64,000 nucleotides of DNA, from assembly GCF_026341275.1 (NCBI RefSeq), contig NZ_JAIFZO010000002.1, forward strand, positions 62,001 to 126,000, in the 5' to 3' direction. The notes below the pieces were generated by a model that was not told where the DNA came from, searched no databases, and saw nothing but the letters and a program-made list of their open reading frames with translations. Shown here one piece after another: positions 16,653 through 24,987 of this stretch (within the stretch, counting starts at the first letter, position 1; every line of letters begins with the position of its first letter). This DNA comes from Streptomyces ortus (GTDB taxonomy: Bacteria; Actinomycetota; Actinomycetes; Streptomycetales; Streptomycetaceae). Both the position numbers and the translations under genes were made by a program.

Positions 16653-17174
16653 CTACAGCGACAGATCTGCCAGCTCAGACACAGACCGGCGCAGGAACGA
16701 GGTGCAGACGGTACGGGGCGTTGCTGTGCGGCACGGCGGGCCTGTTCGGCGGCGAGCCGTCGGGGTCTTGCGCCGCATCCGTTCGCCGAAGGCCTCGGGC
16801 TCGGTGATGCCGGCGACGGCCGCAGCTTCGGTCCAGGTGCCGCCCTCGCCGTATGCGTACGCGAGCACGACCTGCCGCTCGGCGACATTGAGGTTGTGCA
16901 GCATCGCCTGGATGCGCTGGTCCGTGAAGTCCGTGGCCGTCACCTGGTCCAGCACGTCGACGTCGGCGGCAACCAGGTCGTACAGCGACAGACCGTCGCC
17001 GAGCGCCGCGTCCAGGGACAGCACCCGGCCGTGGCGGGTCCGCCTCCGCCAGAGCGGCACCAGCTGCCGGTGGATCGTGCGGACCTCCGCCTTCAGCGCG
17101 CCTAGTGCGGTCACCGGCAGGTATCCGGTCTCCCACAGGGCCCTGTGCCAGTTCCCGATCAGGGCCGTCCCCAC
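16653..17174 (-). CDS. Sigma-70 region-4-like HTH protein
   Basis: 173 residues. The N-terminal half resembles a degenerate region 2 (WHRALWETGYLPV...DYDLVAADVDVLDQV). Residues 95-135 (AMLHNLNVAERQVVLAYAYG, then WTEAAAVAGITEPEAFGERMRRK) fit sigma region 4: a helix, a tyrosine-rich turn and the HTH. The last 35 residues are Arg/Thr-rich and look out of frame relative to the expected end, so a 3' frameshift is possible. A shorter relative lies at 61485-61736. It is likely a regulator using an ECF-like DNA-binding domain. It overlaps the gene upstream by 16 bases. Confidence 0.55.
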   Translation of the reverse strand: MGTALIGNWHRALWETGYLPVTALGALKAEVRTIHRQLVPLWRRRTRHGRVLSLDAALGDGLSLYDLVAADVDVLDQVTATDFTDQRIQAMLHNLNVAERQVVLAYAYGEGGTWTEAAAVAGITEPEAFGERMRRKTPTARRRTGPPCRTATPRTVCTSFLRRSVSELADLSL

Positions 17175-17386
17175 CGCCTCCCGCCACTCAGGGCCCCCGG
17201 CAGCGTGAGGGCTCGCATGGCGACTCCGTCCAACGTGTCGTCATCGGTGCTGTCCTTCAATGCCCTGACGCTCGTTGCCACAACGCCTACCAGGTCGGGA
17301 CGGCTCCCCGGTTCGCGTGCTTGAAGCGGGGTCGCAGGGTCGTCACACAGGCGCACCCCGTCATCGGCGATCGTGACCTTCAACAT
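17159..17386 (-). CDS. Hypothetical small protein, 75 aa
   Basis: The ATG at 17386 is chosen because the preceding codons look non-coding. It starts MLKVTIADDGVRLCDDPATP, hydrophilic and acidic. It overlaps the start of the sigma-like gene, so both are probably one transcript. The function is unknown; a regulatory partner of the sigma-like protein is possible. Confidence 0.5.
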   Translation of the reverse strand: MLKVTIADDGVRLCDDPATPLQAREPGSRPDLVGVVATSVRALKDSTDDDTLDGVAMRALTLPGALSGGRRWGRP

Positions 17387-17560
17387 CGACGGACGAGTGG
17401 CCAGCGGGAGTCCCTCGGGAGGGGTGCCGTGATACCAGCTGGTGGAGGGGCTAAAGGGAGACAAGGTGGTGTGCTCCTTCGGGTGTTGGTGCCTTCCTCC
17501 CTCGGTCCCGGGGAGCGGGGCCACCGGCAATGAATCTTGCGCACGCCGGGGTGATCTGGG

Positions 17561-18349
17561 TCACGGTGTAGGGGTGGGAGTGTCCTGCGAGGTGAGCAGA
17601 GCGGCGAACTCGCGGTCGTGGGCGGCGCGGTCGCGGGCCTGCGCGGCGGCGGTGTGGTGGGTGTCGGCGGTGTCGGGTTCGAGGCGGGCGAGTTCGGCGT
17701 GGCGTTCGGCGGTTTCCTCGCGCAGCGCGGCGAGGTGGTGCAGGGCTGCGGCGCGGTCGGCGGGTGCGGCGCCGGTGCGGGCCAGGCGGTGCAGTTCGTC
17801 CTGGTGGCGGCCGTCGGTGTCGGCGAGGACGGCGAGGCGGGCGCGGACGGTGACGGCGCGTTCGCGGCGGGCCCGCTCGGCGGCCTCGGCGCCGGGGAAG
17901 CGCACCGCGTCCAGGGCGCGGCTGAAGACGTGCTGCTGGTCGTCGTCGTCGGCGGCGCGGGCGTGCGCGGCGTCCAGGCCGGCGGCGGCGCCCAGGGCGG
18001 TCAGCCCGTGGTGGTCGCGCAGTGCGCGGCGGCCGGTCGCGGCCCAGGCGGTGACGTGAGGGGACCACCGTCCCTGGGCGGACTGGCGGGTGATCCCGGC
18101 GGCCGTGCCGATCTCGCTCCAGGTGGCGCCGTCCTCCTTGTCGGCGACCCCGGCCTGGGCGATCAGGGCGTCCAGGCGCTCGCGCAGGGCGAGGGCGCGG
18201 CGCACCCGGTCGCCGGGCGGGGCGTCGGGGTCGTGGGCGAGCAGGCCGTAGGCGAGGTCGCCGAGGGCGCGGGCGCGCAGCCCGTACGCAACGTGCGCCT
18301 CGTCCCGGGGGGAGAGCGGCTCGGACGGGGCGGCGGCAGTGTCACTCAT
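17561..18349 (-). CDS. HTH/coiled-coil regulator, 262 aa
   Basis: The ATG at 18349 starts MSDTAAAPSEPLSPRDEA. Residues 65-95 contain WSEIGTAAGITRQSAQGRW, a clear helix-turn-helix of the type seen in Streptomyces plasmid regulators (compare WADIGGALGVSRQAAHQR in the divergent gene at 18795). The C-terminal 130 residues are a charged coiled coil (RARRERAVTVRARLAVL, LAALREETAERHAELARL). No membrane segment. The 270 bp upstream contain many CGTCAGG/CCTGACG repeats, a natural binding array for this protein. Confidence 0.75.
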   Translation of the reverse strand: MSDTAAAPSEPLSPRDEAHVAYGLRARALGDLAYGLLAHDPDAPPGDRVRRALALRERLDALIAQAGVADKEDGATWSEIGTAAGITRQSAQGRWSPHVTAWAATGRRALRDHHGLTALGAAAGLDAAHARAADDDDQQHVFSRALDAVRFPGAEAAERARRERAVTVRARLAVLADTDGRHQDELHRLARTGAAPADRAAALHHLAALREETAERHAELARLEPDTADTHHTAAAQARDRAAHDREFAALLTSQDTPTPTP

Positions 18350-18352
18350 GCC

Positions 18353-18620
18353 CGTCAGGCTACAACTGACGCCCCCGCGCCCGTCAGGCCGGACCCGCCC
18401 GGCCGCACCGTCCCGTACATCCTGACGTCGGCACTCCGTCAGGCAGGGCACGCGCATGCGATGCGTCCCGTACTCCCTGACGCCCTTCATGCGTCAGGGT
18501 TTCCCATATCTCGCGCGATGGGACGATCGTGCCTGACGGTGCTGTTCGCACGGCCGGTCCTGACGGCTGTTTCACGTCAGGAAACATCTACTGTGAGCCC
18601 GCGTCAGTCTATTCCTGACG
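18353..18620. promoter_or_regulatory. Array of CGTCAGG/CCTGACG repeats, including three fixed dyads
   Basis: Ten or more copies in about 270 bp. Three pairs have exactly the same geometry, CCTGACG-N9-CGTCAGG: 18421-18443, 18476-18498 and 18559-18581. A fourth near-dyad is at 18365-18388 (N10), and single copies are at 18353, 18532, 18602 (CGTCAGT) and 18614. It lies between the divergent regulators at 18349 and 18795. Confidence 0.8.
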
Positions 18621-18701
18621 GATTCGGCGAAGTGCCGGGCCGGGGCGTCTCGGCTCGGAGAATGTGCCATATCCGAGGCGACAAACCGGGCGGACGATAC
18701 G

Positions 18702-18768
18702 TGTCAAGGAACCTTGACAGGAGCGTGTGCCTGGTGGGAGGGTCGGGGCTTGTCAAGGATCCTTGACG
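18702..18768. promoter_or_regulatory. Two TGTCAAGG palindromes upstream of the 18795 gene
   Basis: TGTCAAGG-AA-CCTTGACA at 18702-18719 is perfect; GTCAAGGATCCTTGAC at 18752-18767 is perfect. Their centres are 49 bp apart. They are probable operators for an HTH dimer, likely the product of 18795-19499. Confidence 0.75.
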
Positions 18769-18794
18769 AAAACCTGCGAGAAGGGGAGTCACTC

Positions 18795-19499
18795 ATGGGC
18801 TGGGTCACCGACGACGGACTGCACGAGGGTCACCTCGTCGCGGTGCTCGCCGACGGCCGCGACGCCACCGCCGCCGACAATCCCCACGGCGACAACACCG
18901 CGTGGTGGTGCTTCGACGGCACCGACGGCCGCCCGCGCGCCACCGGCGTGCGGGCCGGATGCGACTGCTACGCCGAGAGCGTCGACGAGGTGGTGCGGAC
19001 CTGGCGCGGCAGCACGGTGCACCCGGTCTACTTCGGCGACGACGACCGGACCGACGGCACCGACGGCGAGGAGATGAGCGGTCCGTACGCGGAGTGGTGG
19101 ACCGTCCACGTCGCCCCGGCCACGTCGACCGCGGTGCCCGGCGAGATCGCGGATCTGCTCGACACCGTCCGAGTCCGGCTCGCCGGACTCGGCGAACAGC
19201 GGCCGCTGGCCGCGCTCACCGCGGTCGCCCGGCTGGAGGGCATCGCCGCGGCGGCGGCCGTCCGGGCGGCCGGTGCCGTCCAGCATGGCGGCGGCTCGTG
19301 GGCCGACATCGGCGGTGCGCTCGGCGTGAGCAGGCAGGCCGCGCACCAGCGCCTGGCCCGCCGCGTCGCGGCCCTGGACGAGCAGGTCCCCGGCACCCGG
19401 ACCGGTACCACGGTCGCCGACCCGGGCGAGGCCACGTTCGGCGCCGGCGAGACGGCCGTGGACACCTACCGGCTCACCCGCCGGGGGGAAGACCGGTGA
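18795..19499 (+). CDS. HTH protein with an N-terminal acidic domain, 234 aa
   Basis: The ATG at 18795 follows AAGGGGAG. Residues 1-115 are acidic and aromatic (TAWWCFDGTDG, EWWTVHVAP) and look like a small beta domain, function unknown. Residues 150-205 hold GGSWADIGGALGVSRQAAHQR, an HTH very similar to that in 17561-18349. It probably regulates itself through the two palindromes just upstream, and may share the CCTGACG array with its divergent neighbour. Confidence 0.75.
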   Translation: MGWVTDDGLHEGHLVAVLADGRDATAADNPHGDNTAWWCFDGTDGRPRATGVRAGCDCYAESVDEVVRTWRGSTVHPVYFGDDDRTDGTDGEEMSGPYAEWWTVHVAPATSTAVPGEIADLLDTVRVRLAGLGEQRPLAALTAVARLEGIAAAAAVRAAGAVQHGGGSWADIGGALGVSRQAAHQRLARRVAALDEQVPGTRTGTTVADPGEATFGAGETAVDTYRLTRRGEDR

Positions 19500-19603
19500 A
19501 GCACTTCGCCGTGGCACGGGCCGGACAGCCGACGGCCGCCGCATCCGATGTGAGGATGCGGCGGCGCGACGGACGGACGGCGGGGACCGGCGGGGTGCGG
19601 GGC

Positions 19604-19852
19604 TCAGATCAGCCCGAGGTCCCGGAACACCCCGAAGAGGCCGAAGAAGGTTACCGCGGCGCCGCCCGCGCCGAGGAACAGCGCCGGGTAGAAGCCGAGA
19701 CCGAGACCGACCGGCGCGGGCCTCTGGGAGCCGTAGAAGGCGACCGCACCGACCAGCAGGGACGCCAGGACGTCGGTCACGAGCCACGCGACACTGGCCG
19801 AGGCGGTGGAGGTGGGTGGCGCCGGGGCGGCGAAGAACAGGAGCGTGAACAC
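19604..19852 (-). CDS. Small membrane protein, 82 aa
   Basis: Three hydrophobic segments: an N-terminal MFTLLFFAAPAPP, then VAWLVTDVLASLLVGAVAFYG and FYPALFLGAGGAAVTFFGLFG. The ribosome site is weak. It lies between two HTH genes on the opposite strand. The function is unknown. Confidence 0.55.
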   Translation of the reverse strand: MFTLLFFAAPAPPTSTASASVAWLVTDVLASLLVGAVAFYGSQRPAPVGLGLGFYPALFLGAGGAAVTFFGLFGVFRDLGLI

Positions 19853-19959
19853 GTGAACCCCCGAGGGTCATACAGAGCCGCGAACGACTTTTCCAGTAGC
19901 CTGGACAATATCGCAGACAATGCGAGACAACGAGTTTCGCAGCTAGAGAGGGGTGTGTG

Positions 19960-20991
19960 ATGGCCGGACGCCCCATGAAACCCATCCCCGAGGACGCCGA
20001 TCCGGTGCTCCGCGCCTTCGTCACCGACCTGCGCGCGTTCGTCGACACCGCCGTCGCGCCGGGCGAGGCCGTGTCCAGCCTGTCGAGCGTCTCTCCCCCC
20101 AGGATCGGGCGGTCCACGCTGATGCACGCGCTCGGCGGCCAGCGGCTGCCCACCATGCAGACCGTGCAGGCCATCGTCGACATCGTCGTCAGGGTCCGCC
20201 AACTGTCGCATGAGGAGCGGCGCGAGCTGTCCGGGAAATGGACGCTCAAGTGGAAGCGCGCCATGACGCTGCTCGGCCCGGCCGGTTCCGGCGAGTCCGT
20301 GGAGAAGCCCCCGTTCGACTCCGGCACCTCCGCCACCGTTGCACGGTCCGCAATGGGCGTCGACCCGGTCTATTACGAGCGGACCCACGAGCCCAGGACC
20401 GAGAACGACCCGGTTGCCGACGCCGTCGCGTCCCTGGACCAGGCTCTGCTCAACCTGAAGCAGGCCACCCGCGACGTCACACGCGCACGGGCCGTACTGG
20501 CGAGGGCGACCGCGGTCGCGCGCTCCACGACAAAGACACCGCAGGACTCCGCAGCACAGTACGACGACGTCCTAGCCGAGCTGCTGCAGGAGGGCGGGGA
20601 TCTGGAGGGTGCCGAAGCCCCCGGCCAGCAGGGGGCCGTCCACGACGCCGCTCGGGCTCTCCCGATCTTGCTGCGGAAGGACGTTGGAGACCCCGAAGCT
20701 CTCGCCCAGCAGCTCGCGTTGTTGCCCGTGGCACAACAAGAGGAAGTGCTGGCATACCTGGTGCTGGAACACGCCGCCGCAGCCCTGGATCGCACCAGCA
20801 TCCAAGGTCTGCGGGAGTCGGGCACGTTCGAGGACGCCGGTTTCGATTCGCTGACCGCGATTGACCTGCGGAACAGGCTCAACCACGACTTCGGCCTCGA
20901 ACTGCCCGCGACGCTGATTTTTGATCATCCGACCCCGTCCGCGGTTGCCGCATACGTGCGCGAGCTGCTCGCGGTACGGGCGGCTCATTGA
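19960..20991 (+). CDS. HTH-like protein fused to an acyl carrier protein domain
   Basis: 343 residues from the ATG at 19960, with AGAGAGGGG upstream. Residues 45-75 look like a Streptomyces plasmid-type HTH region (RIGRSTLMHALGGQRLPTMQ, TVQAIVDIVV). Residues 150-200 are a helical linker. The last 95 residues are a type I PKS-like acyl carrier domain: GFDSLTAIDLRNRL, with Ser297 as the phosphopantetheine site, followed by LPATLIFDHPTPSAVAAYV. There is no PKS, NRPS, acyltransferase or phosphopantetheinyl transferase gene anywhere in the window. It could tie DNA binding to acyl status, or be a recruited fold. An unusual architecture; the C-terminal identification is firm, the role is not. Confidence 0.8.
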   Translation: MAGRPMKPIPEDADPVLRAFVTDLRAFVDTAVAPGEAVSSLSSVSPPRIGRSTLMHALGGQRLPTMQTVQAIVDIVVRVRQLSHEERRELSGKWTLKWKRAMTLLGPAGSGESVEKPPFDSGTSATVARSAMGVDPVYYERTHEPRTENDPVADAVASLDQALLNLKQATRDVTRARAVLARATAVARSTTKTPQDSAAQYDDVLAELLQEGGDLEGAEAPGQQGAVHDAARALPILLRKDVGDPEALAQQLALLPVAQQEEVLAYLVLEHAAAALDRTSIQGLRESGTFEDAGFDSLTAIDLRNRLNHDFGLELPATLIFDHPTPSAVAAYVRELLAVRAAH

Positions 20992-21056
20992 CACACGACA
21001 CATCGACTTCGGCCACCTCACGCGCACGGTTTCCGACCCGAGAGGATCTCTCCCCC

Positions 21057-22310
21057 ATGCCGTTGTCCGTACCGCTGCTCCTCGTACCGGGAGAGCCGGA
21101 CCGCCACTACACCGTCCACGTCCACCGCCTCCGCTGGGATGCCGACACCGGACCCATGGCGCTGCTCACCGACGACCACCTTGCGCCGCTGAAGGCCAAC
21201 GCCCGTGAGGGCCTGCGGATGGTCTCCGAGTGCATCGCCGCCGAACTGGCCGACGCCGACGTCGCCACCTTCCAGTACCCCGACGGATCAGCCGAGGCCG
21301 TGGCCCGGATGCTGTGCACCGAGGACGTATGCGCCGCCGTCGACGAGCGCTACCGCCGTGACGCCGAGGAGGACGTCGAGGCGGAGGCCGCCCGTGGCGT
21401 GGGCCGCCTCCCAGCTCCAGGACCAGTCTGTGGAACTCCTCAAGCTCCGCAGCGAGTTGGAGAAGACCACTCCGGGCAAGTCGGCCGCGGACATGCTCGC
21501 CGCCGTACTGGCCGTCCAGCAGGAGCGCACCGGCGGCCAGGCCGACCGTGTCGTGCTGCGGCTCGACGAGGCCGCCGACCTGTTCCGGGAGTCCGGGCTG
21601 TTCCCCGGCCGGACCCCGGAGGGCGTGCGGACGGAGATCGAACGCCTGATCCGTACCGGCCGCAAGCCGTACCCGACCGAGACCGCCGGCGAGGCCTTCG
21701 CGGGCGAGACGAGCCGGGGCACCGTCCGGCTCCAGGCCCACCGCCTCTCGGACCTGGACGGTGCCGACAACCTCCCGACGTGGATGGGCCCGGCGCGCGG
21801 GTCCGTGCCGATGGTCACGACCGACGAGGCGCTGGAGTACCTGCAGCGGGAGAACGCCACCGAGCTGACGCCCGAGCATTTGGTGCGCCAGACGCTGGAG
21901 CTGGCCCGCACCGTCGCCGTGGGCGACGCTCCGAAGGCGGACGTGATGCAGCTCGCAGAGCTGGTCCGCGAGGTGGCACGCCGCTGCAACGCGGAACGAG
22001 CCCGCCGTGCCCCGCCGACTGCGAGCAGGACGAGGACCCCGGGCTCGCCCTGCTGCACCGCATCGGCTACCGGCCCCTTGCCGTACGTGTCGGCGAGGTC
22101 CGCGCCGCACGGGCGGGTGCCCGACGGGACTGGTCGTGGCGCACGCTGCCCGACATCCTGCCGGACGACGAGGACGACACCGTGGTCCTGGTCTACCGCG
22201 AGCCCACCCCGGGCCTCGCGCTGCTGGAGCACATCCGCACCGGCGAGGAGAAGGCCGTGCAGAGCGACACCACCCTCTTGCTGCGCTGGCTCACCGCGGA
22301 CGGGAAGTGA
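21057..22310 (+). pseudogene. Hypothetical gene with two compensating frameshifts
   Basis: From the ATG at 21057 the first 110 codons are natural protein (PLLLVPGEPDRHYTVHVHRL...). Near 21390 natural codons continue in the +1 frame (WAASQLQDQSVELLKLRSELE, ADMLAAVLAVQQERTGG, up to about 22005), and then return to the original frame (DEDPGLALLHRIGYRPLAVR) to a stop at 22310. Neither frame hits a stop between. Either one gene has suffered two cancelling frameshifts, or the assembly has two indels, or three coupled genes lack stops; the first two are likelier. The ancestral protein of about 415 residues has helical and Arg-rich parts and no recognised domain. It lies between the ACP-fusion gene and the integrase. 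Confidence 0.6.
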
Positions 22311-22316
22311 CGGACG

Positions 22317-22382
22317 ATGAGTAGGTCCGACGCCACCGCCCGGGGCGGCAAGCTCGCCGACGAGGTGGAGGCCGCCAAGTGA
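22317..22382 (+). CDS. 21-aa ORF coupled to the integrase
   Basis: The ATG at 22317 and stop at 22380-22382 enclose 21 codons (MSRSDATARGGKLADEVEAAK). The stop overlaps the GTG of the integrase (GTGA), so its translation should deliver ribosomes to the integrase start. It is probably a leader or the tail of a lost gene. Confidence 0.45.
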   Translation: MSRSDATARGGKLADEVEAAK

Positions 22383-23515
22383 CGACCGCCCAGGAGTGCG
22401 GAAGCGAGCTGGAGCCGGTGGAGGTGGTCGACGCCGAGCTGGTCGAGGACGATCACGTCCCCGGCGTCGGCGAGGTGGCCGTGCACGACCCGGTGGACGC
22501 CGTCCTCAAGGCCCTGGACGCGGACGCCGAGGAGCACCTGAACGACATCCGGCCGAAGAAGACGAAGGACGGCTACGCGCGGGACTGGCAGATCTGGGGG
22601 GAGTTCCACGACTGGCTCGCCGCGCGGACCGGCGCCCTGCTGCCGCTCAGCAAGGTCACCGTGGGCACCTTCGTGTCGTTCGTGACGTACCTGGACCAGG
22701 TAATCCAGGCGCCACCGAACACGATCGAGCGCCGGATCACCGGCGTCACCTCGGAGGCCCGCAGACGCGGTCACACCGTGCCCAAGGAGGCCACCGAGGC
22801 GGCCCGGCGCGCGTTGAAGCCGCTGCGCCTGGACAAGCGGCGCCAGCAGCGAGGCCGCGGCAAAGCGTCCGCCATCACCCCGGCCGACCTGCGCAAGATG
22901 GCCAACGCGCCGCGCGAGCGCGGCCCGCGGCCGGACGCCCGGCGGCAGCACACCATCGTGGTCCCGGAGCTGACCCGGCTGCGGGACAAGGCGCTCCACT
23001 CCCTCAAGTTCGCGGTCGCGGGCCGCAACGAGGAGATGTCCGTGCTGGACGACCCGGACATCGAGGCCGTGGACGAGGGCCTGATGGTGCACGTGCCCTC
23101 GGTGAAAGGACGCCCGCCCCGCCCCGTGCCCGTCACCTACGGCGAGGACATCGACACCTGCCCGGTGCGCTGCTGGCGTGCGTACCTGCAAGCCAAGCTC
23201 ACGGCCGGCGCCACACCGGGCGGCCCGGCGTTCCTGCCCGTCGACCAGTGGGGCAACCAAGGCACCGTGCGCCTGTCGCCGGACGCGGTCGGCCGCGCGC
23301 TCGCCCGCTGCGCGCAGTACGCGGGCCTGACCGGACGCCGAATCACCGGCCACTCCGCACGGCGCGGCCTGGTCACCACCGGCCGCAAGAAGGGCAAGCG
23401 CGTCGAGAAGCTGCGCCATCAGGGCGGCTGGTCGGCCAACTCGCCCGTGTTCTGGGAGTACGTGGACGAAGGCGAGGCGTTCGAGGACGCCGCGACCGAG
23501 GGGATCGGCCTGTGA
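22379..23515 (+). CDS. Tyrosine recombinase (integrase)
   Basis: 378 residues from GTG 22379. Residues 50-155 form the SAM-like core-binding domain (YARDWQIWGEFHDWLAARTG). Residues 170-370 are the catalytic domain: Arg in FAVAGRNEEMSVL, HSARRGLVTTG as the HxxR box, RHQGGW, then Tyr in FWEYVDEG near the C-terminus. All catalytic elements appear present, so it should be active in site-specific integration, excision or dimer resolution. It could serve the flanking island. No attachment site was identified; there is no tRNA gene nearby. Confidence 0.85.
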   Translation: MTTAQECGSELEPVEVVDAELVEDDHVPGVGEVAVHDPVDAVLKALDADAEEHLNDIRPKKTKDGYARDWQIWGEFHDWLAARTGALLPLSKVTVGTFVSFVTYLDQVIQAPPNTIERRITGVTSEARRRGHTVPKEATEAARRALKPLRLDKRRQQRGRGKASAITPADLRKMANAPRERGPRPDARRQHTIVVPELTRLRDKALHSLKFAVAGRNEEMSVLDDPDIEAVDEGLMVHVPSVKGRPPRPVPVTYGEDIDTCPVRCWRAYLQAKLTAGATPGGPAFLPVDQWGNQGTVRLSPDAVGRALARCAQYAGLTGRRITGHSARRGLVTTGRKKGKRVEKLRHQGGWSANSPVFWEYVDEGEAFEDAATEGIGL

Positions 23516-23661
23516 AGAGGGAACTGGGCGGCACGCTGTACGAGGGGACGCCACCGGTGAAAGCCGTGCCTACCGGCCTGCCTGGAACGTCCCGGAGGCC
23601 TACGCCGTGGGTACGCACGTCAGGGGGTGTCGTCCGCCGCGCGATCCATCCGCTTCAGGAA

Positions 23662-23912
23662 CTACCTCTGCTCGTAGGAAGCAAGGAACCCGGCCGCGGT
23701 ATTTGCCGCCTCCTCCGCCCTGACGGCCTGGGCGAACCTGATCTCCTCGATCGCCCGCCGGGCAGACGGGGATGATCCTGAGTCCGTCTTCCATTCGCCG
23801 GAGGGCAGGCGCGTCCGACTTCTCCAGCTCGCGGACCTTGGCCCGGAGCACCCGGCGGGCGCGGGCGGCGACCGTCTTGGCGAGCAGCAGGCCGTGCTCG
23901 ACCCGGCTGGTG
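23662..23912 (-). pseudogene. Frameshifted fragment
   Basis: Minus-strand codons near 23912-23810 read VEHGLLLAKTVAARARRVLR and then, in another frame, LPSGEWKTDSGSSPSARRAIE and a tail ending SYEQR (stop at 23662). Both parts look natural but they are in different frames and lack a start. They are the residue of a small gene whose front was replaced by the plus-strand ORF 23894-24337. Confidence 0.4.
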
Positions 23913-24337
23913 ACGACGACGCCGGACAGGCGGCGTACCGGCGGCTGCTCGATGCCTCCACCCGCGTGTTCAACTACGCGTTCCAGTTCTCCCACCTGCA
24001 ACGTGAGGCGGGCCGGGCGGCGAACAAGCTGCTGCTGGGCCAGATCCCGCAGGCCTGGGAGGTCAGTGACGAACTCATCGGTGCGCTGCACGGCGTGCGG
24101 CTGTGCGGCACGGTGCCGGTCATCGCCGCGGCGGAGAACCTGGTCACCGCGGTCAGCGACCTGGAGCTGGTCGAGAAGGACAGTGCCCGCTTCCAGCAAC
24201 GGGCTGACGCGGTGGTCGCAGCGCAGGCGGTGTTCCTCGACGCCTGCCGGGAGGACTTGTCGTATGCCACGAAGCGGTGGCAGCTGGTGCGCCGGTACAA
24301 GGAGCGGCACTTTCTGCGTGAGCAGGCCAGCCGCTGA
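23894..24337 (+). CDS. Hypothetical helical protein, 147 aa
   Basis: GTG start at 23894. Almost all helical, with FNYAFQFSHLQREAGRAANK and ENLVTAVSDLELVEKD, and a long C-terminal helix (WQLVRRYKERHFLREQASR). It has no signal peptide or membrane segment. I do not recognise it. The first 20 codons overlap a minus-strand remnant, so the gene's start region may be recombinant and its real start may be missing. Confidence 0.5.
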   Translation: MLDPAGDDDAGQAAYRRLLDASTRVFNYAFQFSHLQREAGRAANKLLLGQIPQAWEVSDELIGALHGVRLCGTVPVIAAAENLVTAVSDLELVEKDSARFQQRADAVVAAQAVFLDACREDLSYATKRWQLVRRYKERHFLREQASR

Positions 24338-24503
24338 CGGTGCCCGGCGGCGGCAGCATCGGGCCGGACGCGGGCACACCGCTGGGCGTTCCAGTGTCTC
24401 GCCGGTCCGCGGACCGGCGTCCGCCGACGGTTGAATTCCTCACGGGCGGGTGATCTTTGCGGCGGGGCCGATACCCGGCCTGCGGCTGTCAGTTGGCCGG
24501 AGC

Positions 24504-24851
24504 ATGAAGCGACTGATCACGACGACGGCTCTCGACCTGTCCCTCGTAGGCTCCACGCTCGTGGCGGCCTCGCCGGCCGCCCCGGTGTCTGCAAAGCCGT
24601 GCTCGACCTGGTGGAAGGTGACGGGCAGGAAGGTGGCAGTCCGGCGCCCCGCCCCGACCGAGGGGCCGGTGGCGACGATGCACACCCGGGTCGACCACTA
24701 TCTCCACCGGGGCGACCGCGTGCGGTCCTGCGTGGTGGCCATCGGGCGGACTGCGTCCGGCCCGGCCTACCGGGCATGCGGCAGGGATGGGCACGTGTGG
24801 CGGGTCGTCCGCGGCGGGCAGGTCCCGCAGACCTGTCTCAAACGAGCTTAA
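24504..24851 (+). CDS. Small secreted protein, possible SH3-like domain
   Basis: 115 residues from the ATG at 24504. Residues 1-31 are a signal peptide (MKRLITTTALDLSLVG..., ending PVSAKP). The mature part has three Cys (CSTWW, SCVVAIG, RACGRDG) and RVDHYLHRGDRVRS, resembling short bacterial SH3-like secreted proteins of Streptomyces. It is likely extracellular or wall-associated; the function is unknown. It ends next to the convergent pentapeptide gene. Confidence 0.65.
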   Translation: MKRLITTTALDLSLVGSTLVAASPAAPVSAKPCSTWWKVTGRKVAVRRPAPTEGPVATMHTRVDHYLHRGDRVRSCVVAIGRTASGPAYRACGRDGHVWRVVRGGQVPQTCLKRA

Positions 24852-24987
24852 TTGCACCAGATGGGGTGGTACCGCTGCCGTAGGGCGTGCGCCTTGGCTG
24901 GCCGCTCAACGTGCCAGAGGTACCAATCGATCCCGCATCTGGGCCCCATAGTCGGACGGCCACCAGGTCCGCTCTGACCAGAGAACC

